A stretch of 64,000 bases of DNA from MGBC120314 sp051877855 (GTDB taxonomy: Bacteria; Bacillota; Clostridia; Lachnospirales; Lachnospiraceae). Positions 23,855 through 32,545 of this stretch are shown here, in pieces (position 1 is the stretch's first letter; each line of letters begins with the position of its first letter). The DNA lies in the NCBI GenBank assembly GCA_051877855.1, contig JBJEJH010000030.1, positions 42,866-106,865 of the forward strand, given 5' to 3'. The notes under the pieces were generated by a model. It was not told the DNA's origin and made no database searches. It worked only from the letters and a program-made list of their open reading frames with translations. The translations under genes and the position numbers were made by a program.

Positions 23855-24973
23855 ATGAGTGAGTATAATCGATGCTTTGCGGAAATAAGTTTAGAGGCGA
23901 TAGAGCATAATATACAGGAAGTGCGCAGAAAAGTCGGGGAAGATGTGTGGATTTTGGCGGTTATTAAGGCCGATGGTTATGGACATGGAGCAGTACCCAT
24001 TGCCCATCATATAAAGAATCAGGTACAGTATTTTGCTACGGCGACCATTGAGGAAGCAATGGAACTTCGGAATGCAGGAATTACCCACCCGATTCTGATT
24101 CTTGGTTATACCTCACCAAGTCAGTATGATGATATTGTGAAATATGATATTACCCAGACGATTTATAGTCTTGATACAGCCGTGAAAATGGATAAAGCCG
24201 GAAGACGTGCTGGAAAGAAGGGCAAGATTCATATTGCTATTGATACCGGCATGACAAGAATCGGATTTGCTATGAATGAGGAAAGTCTGAGTGATGTGGA
24301 GAAGATTTCTTCTTTGGAATACGTGGAATTGGAGGGAATGTTTTCTCATTTTTCATGTGCAGATATGATCGATAAAACATACAGTAAAAAGCAGATGGAT
24401 TGTTATGACTGGTTTGCATCAGAACTGGAAAAGCGAGGCGTTCACATTCCTGTGAAACACCTGTGTAACAGTGCCGGAATTATTGAATTTGACAGTCACC
24501 GTTTTAATATGGTTCGTTCGGGAATTATTACATATGGTCTTTATCCTTCGGAGGAGGTTCGAAAGGATGAACTTAAGTTTATTCCGGCATTGACCTGGAA
24601 GTCCCATGTAGTTCATATAAAAAACGTGGAGGCGGGGTATGGCGTAAGTTACGGCGCAACCTATGTGACGACGAAGCCGACGAAGATCGCCACCATATCC
24701 GTCGGTTATGCAGACGGATATCCGAGATCCCTTTCCAATAAGGGGAGAGTCATTATTCATGGTCAGTATGCACCGATTCTTGGACGAGTATGCATGGATC
24801 AGATTATGGTGGATGTGACCGGGATTGATGATGTGAAACTGGAAGACGAAGTTATTCTGGTGGGAAGAGAGGGAAATGCGGAACTTTCTGTGGAGGAGGT
24901 TGCAAACCTTTCCGGAAGTTTTAATTACGAATTCGTCTGTGATATCAGTAAACGTGTTAAAAGAATTTATTAG
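23855..24973 (+). CDS. alr: Alanine racemase
   Basis: PLP enzyme of 372 residues interconverting L- and D-alanine for peptidoglycan. The PLP lysine is in AVIKADGYGHGAV near residue 38. The N-terminal barrel (IAIDTGMTRIGF, GMFSHFSCAD) and the C-terminal domain with the second catalytic base (GVSYGATY, then GYADGYPRSLS) are complete. The ATG at 23855 follows GGAGGC; the longer frame from 23816 overlaps the likely promoter region. The murL-like gene starts 16 bases after the stop, so alr heads an operon for D-amino acids of the cell wall. Confidence 0.95.
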   Translation: MSEYNRCFAEISLEAIEHNIQEVRRKVGEDVWILAVIKADGYGHGAVPIAHHIKNQVQYFATATIEEAMELRNAGITHPILILGYTSPSQYDDIVKYDITQTIYSLDTAVKMDKAGRRAGKKGKIHIAIDTGMTRIGFAMNEESLSDVEKISSLEYVELEGMFSHFSCADMIDKTYSKKQMDCYDWFASELEKRGVHIPVKHLCNSAGIIEFDSHRFNMVRSGIITYGLYPSEEVRKDELKFIPALTWKSHVVHIKNVEAGYGVSYGATYVTTKPTKIATISVGYADGYPRSLSNKGRVIIHGQYAPILGRVCMDQIMVDVTGIDDVKLEDEVILVGREGNAELSVEEVANLSGSFNYEFVCDISKRVKRIY

Positions 24974-24989
24974 TATGTAGGAGGTCTTT

Positions 24990-26372
24990 ATGTCCTTATA
25001 TGAAGATTTGAGAAGAAAATATGAATCTTTTTATTATAATTCCTATGAAGTTACCTGTGAGAAGGATGAAATTCTGATCCGCTACTTTTTTGAAGTTCCT
25101 GGATTGTCTGAATTTACACCAAGCTGGCGGTTTAAACTGGGGGATAATGATTTTGAAGTTCTTAAGAACGATTCGGTGTTTCAGCGTCTGGTCTGTGATC
25201 TTGGTATGGTGGAACTGGTAAGTTATTGGAAAATTGCCTGCCCGAAAAAAGTTGTTGTCCGGGCGGGAAACTATGAGGAACAGCAGTTGGACTGGTGGAA
25301 AGAATTATATTATTACGGTCTTGGAGAATTTTTTTACACAAATCAGATTCCATTGGATGCGGAAGGATTTATGAATCTTGAAAATGATTCTGCAAAAGAT
25401 TTTTGTGCAGTGGAACGAAATACTTCAAAGAAAGAATTATCCGGATGTCTGGTTCCGATCGGTGGTGGAAAAGATTCGGTTGTTTCGGTGGAATTGCTTC
25501 GCAGTGTCGGGGAGGAGGCCAAATGCTATATCATCAATCCTCGTGGAGCTACAATTAATACCACTATTGCCGGTAAATTTAAGGATGAAGATGTCATCAT
25601 TTCTAAGAGAACCTTGGATAAACGCATGATTGAGTTAAATCAGCAGGGCTTTTTAAACGGACACACACCATTTTCTGCGATTGTGGCATTTTCGGCAACC
25701 ATTGCGGCTTATCTTAACGGATTGAAGTACATCACTTTATCCAATGAGGCCAGCGCCAACGAGAGTACTGTACTTGGAAGTACTGTAAATCATCAGTATT
25801 CCAAGAGCTTTAAGTTTGAGAAGGATTTTCATGACTATGAAGCAAAGTATATAAAGACGGGAACATATTATTTCAGTTTACTTCGTCCTTTGAGTGAATT
25901 TCAGATTGCACGTTATTTTGCGAAATGTACCGCATATCACGATATTTTCAGAAGTTGTAATGTGGGAAGCAAGGAAGATATCTGGTGCGGGCATTGTCCA
26001 AAGTGTATGTTTGTATTTTTTATCTTATCGCCATTTATTGCACATGAACGTCTGTGTGAGATCTTTGGTGCGGATATGGTAAATGATGAGACGATGATTC
26101 CGATTATGGAACAGTTGATTGGAGTTGTGGAGGAGAAACCTTTTGAATGTGTGGGAAGCCGTGATGAGGTAAATACGGCACTTTGTCTTACAATAAAGCA
26201 GCTTGAGTCCGAGGGAAAGGAGCTTCCTGTTCTTTTGGCACATTATAAAACCCTTCCGCAATACGAAGAATATTCCAAGAAGGAGAATACGTTCTTTGTG
26301 GGATATGAGGAGGAGAATCTTCTTCCTGAAAAATATGCAGAACTGATTCGTAAGAATTGTTGTCAGCCATGA
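24990..26372 (+). CDS. murL: MurL-like UDP-MurNAc-L-Ala-L-Glu epimerase
   Basis: 460 residues. A PP-loop-type nucleotide motif PIGGGKDSVVS is at 156-166, NEASANES at 252-259 and a cysteine cluster CGHCPKC at 333-339. In Xanthomonas oryzae MurL uses ATP to epimerise the terminal L-Glu of UDP-MurNAc-L-Ala-L-Glu to D-Glu, after MurD2 has added L-Glu. Here the gene is followed 16 bases later by a MurD-type ligase and preceded by alr, the context expected for that pathway. The call rests on the motif pattern plus the MurD neighbour; no search was run. It would replace glutamate racemase as the source of D-Glu in the wall. AGGAGG precedes the ATG. Confidence 0.8.
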   Translation: MSLYEDLRRKYESFYYNSYEVTCEKDEILIRYFFEVPGLSEFTPSWRFKLGDNDFEVLKNDSVFQRLVCDLGMVELVSYWKIACPKKVVVRAGNYEEQQLDWWKELYYYGLGEFFYTNQIPLDAEGFMNLENDSAKDFCAVERNTSKKELSGCLVPIGGGKDSVVSVELLRSVGEEAKCYIINPRGATINTTIAGKFKDEDVIISKRTLDKRMIELNQQGFLNGHTPFSAIVAFSATIAAYLNGLKYITLSNEASANESTVLGSTVNHQYSKSFKFEKDFHDYEAKYIKTGTYYFSLLRPLSEFQIARYFAKCTAYHDIFRSCNVGSKEDIWCGHCPKCMFVFFILSPFIAHERLCEIFGADMVNDETMIPIMEQLIGVVEEKPFECVGSRDEVNTALCLTIKQLESEGKELPVLLAHYKTLPQYEEYSKKENTFFVGYEEENLLPEKYAELIRKNCCQP

Positions 26373-26388
26373 TATGGGAGGCCTTGGA

Positions 26389-27783
26389 ATGTTAGAAACC
26401 ATACAAAATATTGTAAAAGATAAAAAAATCGTCATTCTGGGATTTGGCAGGGAAGGAAAATCAACACTTTCTTTGATTTTAAGAGCCGGAGGCTATGATC
26501 GTATCGCAATTGCAGATCAGAATCCGGTGACACTTCCGGAGGATATCCTGGAGAAGTACCATATAAAGGCAGATGAAATTGTGCTGGAGTGTGGCGGGAA
26601 TTATCAAAAAAATCTGGACGCATATGATGTGATATTTAAGAGTCCGGGAATTGTACTGGAGAAGGATCCAAAGGAACTCTCGGCAAAGCTTTTGTCCCAG
26701 ACGGAGGTTTTTTTTAGCCGTTATCGCAATCAGATGATCGGAATCACGGGAACTAAGGGAAAGAGTACCACAACAACATTGATTTATCATATCTTAAAGA
26801 ATGCCGGAAGGAATGTAATTCTTGCGGGGAATATCGGAATTCCGGCCTTTGATATACTGGATCAAATCCGTGAAGACAGCATTATTGTATTTGAAATGTC
26901 CTCCCATATGCTGGAATATATGACGGTGGCTCCCAAGACGGCGGTTTACCTGAATGTTCACGAGGAGCATCTGGATCATTATGGCTCCATGGAAAAGTAT
27001 GTGGCGGCGAAGGAGAATATCTACCGCAATCAGCAGCCCGGGGATGTACTCTATGTCAATGAGCTGATACTCCCGCAAAAAGATGCCTGCCGGTCGGAGA
27101 TAATATCGGTGGGATATGGGAAGAATGCCATGATAAGGATCCGGGGGAATGAAATTTATTTGATGGACCCGAAAAGCGGTTATGGTGATGCTGCGTTGCC
27201 TTATGTGATTCCTACGGAGGATATTCATCTTCTGGGAGAACATAATTATTATAATATTGCAGTGGCACTGGGGGTTCTTAGCCGGTTTGGTATTGGTATT
27301 GAAGAGTTTACAAAGGGGCTTTGCAGTTATGAGACACTGCCGCATCGACTTCAGTATATTGGAACTGTGGGCGGTGTGAAGTACTACGATGATTCGATTT
27401 CCACCATCTGTGACACAGCTATTCAGGCATTGAATAGTGTAAAGGATGCATCCACAATTCTGATTGGCGGTATGGATCGAGGCATTGATTACCGTGATCT
27501 GATTCAGTTCCTGTCCGATCATAGTATTGAGCATATTATTTTGATGGCGACCACCGGTAAGCGAATTTATGAGGAGATTAACACATCTTTCCCTGAATTT
27601 GAAAAGAAGGAGCGGCTGCATCCGGTAGATACTCTGGAAGAGGCAGTGGATCTGGCAAAGAAGATTACACCATCCGGGCGAAGTTGTGTCATGTCACCGG
27701 CGGCGGCAAGCTATGGAATATTTAAGAACTTTGAGGAACGGGGCGACGTCTTTAAGAAGCTTGTTCTGGGATCATCGGATTAA
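26389..27783 (+). CDS. murD2: MurD2-type UDP-MurNAc-L-Ala--L-Glu ligase
   Basis: Mur ligase of 464 residues. An N-terminal nucleotide-sugar domain (IVILGFGREGKST) is followed by the ATP P-loop GTKGKST at 121-127, NVHEEHLDHYGSMEKYVAAKENIY in the central domain, and HNYYNIAVALGVL then YYDDSISTICDTA at the start of the C-terminal domain. Size and order fit MurD. Because it directly follows a MurL-like epimerase, L-Glu specificity (MurD2) is more likely than the D-Glu specificity of normal MurD; this is inferred from context. ATG at 26389 has GGGAGG seven bases upstream; the ATG at 26374 lies before that site. Confidence 0.82.
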   Translation: MLETIQNIVKDKKIVILGFGREGKSTLSLILRAGGYDRIAIADQNPVTLPEDILEKYHIKADEIVLECGGNYQKNLDAYDVIFKSPGIVLEKDPKELSAKLLSQTEVFFSRYRNQMIGITGTKGKSTTTTLIYHILKNAGRNVILAGNIGIPAFDILDQIREDSIIVFEMSSHMLEYMTVAPKTAVYLNVHEEHLDHYGSMEKYVAAKENIYRNQQPGDVLYVNELILPQKDACRSEIISVGYGKNAMIRIRGNEIYLMDPKSGYGDAALPYVIPTEDIHLLGEHNYYNIAVALGVLSRFGIGIEEFTKGLCSYETLPHRLQYIGTVGGVKYYDDSISTICDTAIQALNSVKDASTILIGGMDRGIDYRDLIQFLSDHSIEHIILMATTGKRIYEEINTSFPEFEKKERLHPVDTLEEAVDLAKKITPSGRSCVMSPAAASYGIFKNFEERGDVFKKLVLGSSD

Positions 27784-27827
27784 AAAGTATTGTCGGGATT
27801 GGGAATGCCGGACAGATTGGAGAAAAA

Positions 27828-28373
27828 ATGTTAGAACTACAACATGGAAGACCTGTGGATTGCACAGGCAGACTGGAAAAGGAAATTCGTACATATAATC
27901 TGCTGGATCGGTTGAATATTGAATATGACCGTGTGGATCATAAGGCCCTTGATACCATGGAAGATTGTGCAGAGGTAGATAAACTGTTTAATGCACTGAT
28001 TTGTAAGAATTTATTTCTCTGTAATTCCCAGAAAACGAGGTTCTATCTGCTGATGATGCCGGGGGATAAGAAATTCCACACAAAGGATCTTTCGGCACAG
28101 ATCAATAGTGCCCGTTTGTCTTTTGCCGGGGAAGAATATATGGAGAAATTTCTTGATATTACACCCGGCTCTGTGAGTGTCATGGGGCTGATGAATGACA
28201 AAGAGGGTAATGTACAGCTCCTCATGGATGAAGAGGTACTTCAGGGTGAATATCTGGGATGTCATCCTTGCATTAATACATCCAGTATCCGGCTTAAGAT
28301 ATCGGATGTAGTGAATGTATTCCTACCGGAAGTCGGACATAGACCGGTCATGGTACATTTAGAACGCTATTGA
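27828..28373 (+). CDS. YbaK/PrdX-type aminoacyl-tRNA editing protein
   Basis: Free-standing editing domain of 181 residues from the YbaK/ProXp superfamily, in the PrdX (ProXp-ala-like) group. Members hydrolyse mischarged tRNA, typically Ala-tRNA(Pro). The fold's conserved lysine is probably in FLCNSQKTRFYLLMM near residue 66; GSVSVMGLMNDKEGNVQLLMD near 110 and the C-terminal GCHPCINTSSIRLKISDV are typical. A role tied to the neighbouring D-Ala genes is not evident; the link may only be cotranscription. Confidence 0.82.
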   Translation: MLELQHGRPVDCTGRLEKEIRTYNLLDRLNIEYDRVDHKALDTMEDCAEVDKLFNALICKNLFLCNSQKTRFYLLMMPGDKKFHTKDLSAQINSARLSFAGEEYMEKFLDITPGSVSVMGLMNDKEGNVQLLMDEEVLQGEYLGCHPCINTSSIRLKISDVVNVFLPEVGHRPVMVHLERY

Positions 28374-28400
28374 ATAAAATACATTGAGGAGGTATTCATT

Positions 28401-28634
28401 ATGAATCCAATGAAATTATTACAGTTAAAATCGGACTGGGATCAGTTTGTTCGGTCCCATCCCAAATTTGTTCCATTTATTAAGGCGGTGGGAGCGGATG
28501 GATTTCGCCCCGGAACGGTATTGGAAGTTACAGTGACCACACCGGAGGGGCAGAAGTATACGACGAATCTTAAAGTAACGGAGTCGGACATGAAATTTGT
28601 TGAAAATATTAAGGATAGTCTTGGACAGAAGTAA
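28401..28634 (+). CDS. Small conserved protein of unknown function
   Basis: 77 residues, MNPMKLLQLKSDWDQF to KFVENIKDSLGQK, soluble and mildly basic. I recall similar hypothetical proteins in other Lachnospiraceae but no function. AGGAGG precedes the ATG. It ends the alr-murL-murD2-editing gene run, and a terminator follows about 50 bases later. Confidence 0.7.
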   Translation: MNPMKLLQLKSDWDQFVRSHPKFVPFIKAVGADGFRPGTVLEVTVTTPEGQKYTTNLKVTESDMKFVENIKDSLGQK

Positions 28635-28683
28635 CATGAAACGGTATGGGACAGTGTACCAATAATTGTGTGAGCATGAAACA

Positions 28684-28718
28684 GAGCCTGCAGGGATTAT
28701 AATTTAATATAATCCTTA
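28684..28718 (+). terminator. Intrinsic terminator of the alr-murL operon
   Basis: GAGCCTG (28684-28690) pairs with CAGGCTC (28709-28715), with an inner stem GGATTAT/ATAATCC, then TTT and a second T-run. Confidence 0.8.
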
Positions 28719-28752
28719 CAGGCTCTTTCGTTTTTGAATATGAATTATTGGA

Positions 28753-29781
28753 TTAACATTTTTCTGCGATGTTGTAGAGTAACCGTTCGGTGTTGGACCA
28801 GTCAAGACATGGGTCGGTGATGGACTTTCCATAAACACCTTCGCCGACTTTCTGGCAACCGCCTTCGATATAACTTTCAATCATGACACCCTTGACCATG
28901 TTGCGTACATCGCTGGAATGGTTACGACTGTGAAGTACCTCACTGACGATACGAATCTGCTCCATATACTGTTTGTTAGAGTTGGAGTGGTTGGCATCAA
29001 TGATGGTAGCCGGATTCTTAAGCTCCTTCTTGTTATACATTTCTACCAGTCGAATAAGATCCTCGTAGTGGTAATTAGGAATTGCCTGACCATGCTTATT
29101 TACTGCGCCTCGCAGAATGGTGTGGGCATACTCATTACCGGTAGTGTTAACTTCCCAACCACGATAAATAAAGGTGTGTGCACCCTGAGCAGCTACAACG
29201 GAATTTAACATAACGTTGTAGTCACCGCTGGTAGGATTTTTCATACCTGCCGGTACATCCATGCCGGATACGGTAAGGCGATGCTGCTGATCTTCAACCG
29301 AACGGGCACCCACAGCTACATATGAGAGTACATCGGAAAGATACCAGTAATTTTCCGGGTAAAGCATCTCATCCGCAGTGGTGAGACCGGTTTCGTTGAT
29401 GACGTCTACGTGGAGCTTACGGATGGCAATCACACCGGCAAGAAGATCCGGCTTTTTTTCAGGATCCGGCTGGTGAAGCATTCCCTTGTAACCTTCGCCG
29501 GTTGTGCGCGGTTTGTTGGTGTAGACACGAGGAATGATGATAACCTTGTCCTTGATTTTTTCCTGGACTTTGGAAAGACGTAAGGTATAGTCAAGAACTG
29601 CGTCTTCGTTATCAGCAGAACATGGTCCTACGATACATAAGAATTTATCGGATCTGTCTGCAAGGACATCCTTGATCATGGCATCTCTTTCGTTTTTTAA
29701 CTTCGTAAGAGTTTCAGGTACGGGATATTCTTCCTTGATTTCTTTTGGAATCGGAAGCTTTTTGACAAATTCAAAACTCAT
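28753..29781 (-). CDS. aroF: 3-deoxy-7-phosphoheptulonate synthase (DAHP synthase, class I)
   Basis: First enzyme of the shikimate pathway, condensing PEP and erythrose 4-phosphate, 342 residues. The AroF/G/H type is shown by IVGPCSADNEDAVLDY near residue 53, RVYTNKPRTTGEGYKGM near 85, GARSVEDQQHR near 154 and TIIDANHSNSNKQYMEQ near 255. A short N-terminal extension before the barrel is the usual feedback-control segment; which amino acid inhibits it cannot be told, so aroF is a generic symbol. GGAG precedes the ATG (complement of 29779-29781). Single-gene unit with its own promoter and a dyad in its leader. Confidence 0.93.
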   Translation of the reverse strand: MSFEFVKKLPIPKEIKEEYPVPETLTKLKNERDAMIKDVLADRSDKFLCIVGPCSADNEDAVLDYTLRLSKVQEKIKDKVIIIPRVYTNKPRTTGEGYKGMLHQPDPEKKPDLLAGVIAIRKLHVDVINETGLTTADEMLYPENYWYLSDVLSYVAVGARSVEDQQHRLTVSGMDVPAGMKNPTSGDYNVMLNSVVAAQGAHTFIYRGWEVNTTGNEYAHTILRGAVNKHGQAIPNYHYEDLIRLVEMYNKKELKNPATIIDANHSNSNKQYMEQIRIVSEVLHSRNHSSDVRNMVKGVMIESYIEGGCQKVGEGVYGKSITDPCLDWSNTERLLYNIAEKC

Positions 29782-29797
29782 TTTCAATCTCCTTCTT

Positions 29798-29824
29798 TTG
29801 CACGAAATATTACACAATGTGCAA
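29798..29824. promoter_or_regulatory. Dyad in the DAHP synthase leader
   Basis: TTGCAC (29798-29803) and GTGCAA (29819-29824) are reverse complements separated by 15 bases, in the transcribed leader between promoter and start. Could be an operator or a leader hairpin. Confidence 0.4.
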
Positions 29825-29832
29825 CGTTTTTC

Positions 29833-29861
29833 ATTATATAGGATTTACCGGGAAAAGTCAA
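29833..29861 (-). promoter_or_regulatory. Sigma-A promoter of the DAHP synthase gene
   Basis: On the - strand: TTGACT (complement of 29856-29861), 17-base spacer, consensus TATAAT (complement of 29833-29838). Confidence 0.8.
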
Positions 29862-29881
29862 AGCATAATCCATGAAATTCA

Positions 29882-29910
29882 TTGATAAATAGGGGAAATT
29901 TCGATATAAT
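29882..29910 (+). promoter_or_regulatory. Sigma-A promoter of deoB
   Basis: TTGATA (29882-29887), 17-base spacer, TATAAT (29905-29910), diverging from the DAHP synthase promoter 21 bases away. Confidence 0.8.
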
Positions 29911-29935
29911 AAATATATAAAGGAGATGTGATGTT

Positions 29936-31114
29936 ATGGGCGAGATTAACAGAGTAATATGGATTGTATTGGACAGTGTTGGAATGGGAGCAATGCCGGA
30001 TGCAGACCGGTTTCATGATGAAGATGCGAATACGATTCTTCATGTAGCAGAGCGTTGTAAGGATTTTAGAATTCCCAATATGGTAAGTCTTGGTTATGGC
30101 AATATTGATGGGATGCAGGGGATTCCCAAATGTGATTTGCCACTGGGATGTTTTGCCAGACTGGAGGAAATTTCCAATGGTAAGGATACCACCACAGGAC
30201 ATTGGGAGATGGTTGGAATTCGCACCGAACAGGCATTTCCGGTGTATCCTGAGGGGTTTCCCAAGGAGGTTATTGATGCATTTTGCAGGGAATGCGGTAT
30301 AGAAGGTGTTCTTGGTAATAAACCGGCATCGGGGACGGAGATTATCAAGGAACTGGGGGAAGAACATGAGAAAACAGGTTGGCCTATCGTCTATACATCT
30401 GCGGACAGTGTGTTTCAGATTGCAGCTCATGAGGAAGTGATTCCGCCTTCTAAGTTGTATGAGATGTGCCGCATTGCAAGAAAGATTCTTGATGGAGAAC
30501 ATCGGGTTGCCCGGGTTATTGCAAGACCTTTTGTGGGAAGTAAGGGTGTATATGAGCGAACTGCAAATCGTAGGGATTTTTCCATTGAACCGGATCGCGA
30601 TAACCTGTTGGTACGCATGAAAGAAGCTGGACACAATGTGGTTGGAATTGGTAAGATTGAAGATATTTTCTGTGGATGTGGTATTACAGAAGCGATTCAT
30701 ACCAAGAACAATATGGATGGTGTGGATGTGACCCTGCAGTGTATGGATCGTTTTTCTTCGGGCTTGATTTTTACCAATCTTGTGGAATTCGATTCTAAGT
30801 GGGGACACCGCAATGATTACGAGGGCTATGCCAAGGGACTTATGGAGTGGGATGAAAGACTCCCTGAAATTCTTGAAAAGATGACAAATGAGGATCTTCT
30901 CGTTATTACGGCGGATCATGGATGTGATCCCACCACACCGGGAACGGATCATACCCGTGAATATGTTCCTTTGCTTATCTATGGTAAGAATATTAAGAGT
31001 AACGTGAATCTTGGTACGATCCAGTCCTTTGCAAGTATCGGGCAGACGCTGGCGGATATTTTCAAGATTGAACCATTGTCTATCGGAAAGGATTTGTTGG
31101 AATTGATTCGTTGA
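29936..31114 (+). CDS. deoB: Phosphopentomutase
   Basis: Interconverts (deoxy)ribose 1- and 5-phosphates in nucleoside salvage, 392 residues. An alkaline-phosphatase-like metalloenzyme: the N-terminal metal motif VLDSVGMGAMPDA is followed by GKDTTTGHWEM with the phosphorylated Thr near residue 86, and C-terminal metal ligands in VEFDSKWGHRND and TADHGCDPTTPGTDHTRE. The pyrimidine nucleoside phosphorylase gene follows 24 bases later, so both steps from nucleoside to pentose 5-phosphate are in one unit. Confidence 0.96.
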   Translation: MGEINRVIWIVLDSVGMGAMPDADRFHDEDANTILHVAERCKDFRIPNMVSLGYGNIDGMQGIPKCDLPLGCFARLEEISNGKDTTTGHWEMVGIRTEQAFPVYPEGFPKEVIDAFCRECGIEGVLGNKPASGTEIIKELGEEHEKTGWPIVYTSADSVFQIAAHEEVIPPSKLYEMCRIARKILDGEHRVARVIARPFVGSKGVYERTANRRDFSIEPDRDNLLVRMKEAGHNVVGIGKIEDIFCGCGITEAIHTKNNMDGVDVTLQCMDRFSSGLIFTNLVEFDSKWGHRNDYEGYAKGLMEWDERLPEILEKMTNEDLLVITADHGCDPTTPGTDHTREYVPLLIYGKNIKSNVNLGTIQSFASIGQTLADIFKIEPLSIGKDLLELIR

Positions 31115-31138
31115 CGGAATGTCCGGAGGTGTACTGAT

Positions 31139-32443
31139 ATGAGAATGTTTGATGTAATTATGAAAAAGAGAAATGGTGGCGAATTGTCAACGGAGGAAAT
31201 CGGGGAACTGATCCGGGGCTATGTGTCCGGTGATATCCCGGACTATCAAATGTCAGCATTTCTGATGGCAATATATTATCAGGGAATGACAAAGAGAGAG
31301 ATTGTTGATCTTACCATGGAAATGGCAAAGAGTGGCGATATGCTGGATTTGTCCGGAATTCATGGCATGAAGGTTGATAAACACAGCACCGGTGGGATCG
31401 GAGATAAGACGACCCTGGTGGTTGGACCCATGGTAGCATCTCTTGGAATTCCGGTGGTGAAGATGTCGGGAAGAGGGCTTGGCTATACCGGTGGAACCAT
31501 CGATAAGTTGGAGAGCTTTGATGGATTTTCCACATCCATGAGTGTGGAAGATTTTACAGAACATGTGAACCGGATTCAATTTGCTTTGTCGGGGCAGACA
31601 GGAAATCTTGCTCCGGCGGATAAGAAAATTTATGCGTTGCGGGATGTGACGGCGACGGTGGATAGTATTCCTTTAATCGCCAGCAGTATTATGAGTAAGA
31701 AAATCGCCTCCGGTGCAGATGTTATTATTCTGGACGTGAAGATGGGCAGCGGTGCATTTATGAAGGATCTTGAGAGTGCCCGCAAACTGGCAGAAACCAT
31801 GGTGGATATCGGCAAAGGTGTGGGACGTAAAATGGCTGCGGTAATTTCGGATATGGATCAGCCCTTGGGATACGCAGTGGGAAATGCATTGGAAGTAATG
31901 GAAGCCATTGATGTACTTAAAGGAAAAGGGCCGAAGGATGTAAGAGATTTGTGCGTTGTTCTTGGAAAATACATGGTCAATCGATGCAGACCGGAGATTT
32001 CTTTGGAAGAGGCAGAAAAAATGCTGAAAAAATCCCTGGAGAACGGATCGGCGTTGGACAAGTTTCGGGAATTTCTTGAAGCACAGGGTGGAAATCCTGC
32101 CACGATTGATGATTATGGACTGCTTCCGAATGCACGGTATATTGTGGAGTTAAAGTGTGAAGAAGAAGGCTACATCACTCATATTGAGGCAGATGAAGTC
32201 GGAGCTTCTTCGATCATCCTTGGTGCGGGCCGCGAAAAGAAAGAGGATGTGATCAATAAGGCGGTTGGTATTGTTCTCAATAAAAAAATAAATGATTTCG
32301 TTCAACCCGGGGATGTTCTCGCTTATATTCACGGTGATGACAGGATAAAGATTGATGCAGCTATGGAAAGATTGCTGAAAGCCTATGAAATTTCACAAAA
32401 GCCGAGGGAAGAGCACAGACTTATTTATGAAATTATTGAATAA
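31139..32443 (+). CDS. pdp: Pyrimidine-nucleoside phosphorylase
   Basis: Phosphorolysis of thymidine, uridine and deoxyuridine to base and pentose 1-phosphate, 434 residues. The family signature is VDKHSTGGIGDKTTLVVGPM near residue 80, followed by SGRGLGYTGGTIDKLES near 110 and ILDVKMGSGAFMKDLESA near 197; the C-terminal domain is complete. The length and the GGIGDKTTL form fit the Firmicute Pdp group more than DeoA, but the two are close. It ends 16 codons or so before a fresh promoter for kduI. Confidence 0.94.
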   Translation: MRMFDVIMKKRNGGELSTEEIGELIRGYVSGDIPDYQMSAFLMAIYYQGMTKREIVDLTMEMAKSGDMLDLSGIHGMKVDKHSTGGIGDKTTLVVGPMVASLGIPVVKMSGRGLGYTGGTIDKLESFDGFSTSMSVEDFTEHVNRIQFALSGQTGNLAPADKKIYALRDVTATVDSIPLIASSIMSKKIASGADVIILDVKMGSGAFMKDLESARKLAETMVDIGKGVGRKMAAVISDMDQPLGYAVGNALEVMEAIDVLKGKGPKDVRDLCVVLGKYMVNRCRPEISLEEAEKMLKKSLENGSALDKFREFLEAQGGNPATIDDYGLLPNARYIVELKCEEEGYITHIEADEVGASSIILGAGREKKEDVINKAVGIVLNKKINDFVQPGDVLAYIHGDDRIKIDAAMERLLKAYEISQKPREEHRLIYEIIE

Positions 32444-32464
32444 TTTTTTGGTTTGTGATACAAT
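32436..32464 (+). promoter_or_regulatory. Sigma-A promoter of kduI
   Basis: TTGAAT (32436-32441), 17-base spacer, TACAAT (32459-32464). The -35 overlaps the end of the pdp reading frame. Confidence 0.7.
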
Positions 32465-32481
32465 GAAGGATAGTGGCCGGA

Positions 32482-32504
32482 CAGGGCATTCAATGAATGC
32501 TCTG
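32482..32504. promoter_or_regulatory. Palindrome in the kduI leader (candidate operator or hairpin)
   Basis: CAGGGCATTC and GAATGCTCTG form a ten-pair dyad (one G-T) around a three-base centre, starting 18 bases after the -10. Its position fits a repressor operator; a leader hairpin is the alternative. No T-run follows. Confidence 0.55.
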
Positions 32505-32545
32505 TGTTTATGGCAGATTATTATTACATAAAGGAGATTGAGAAA

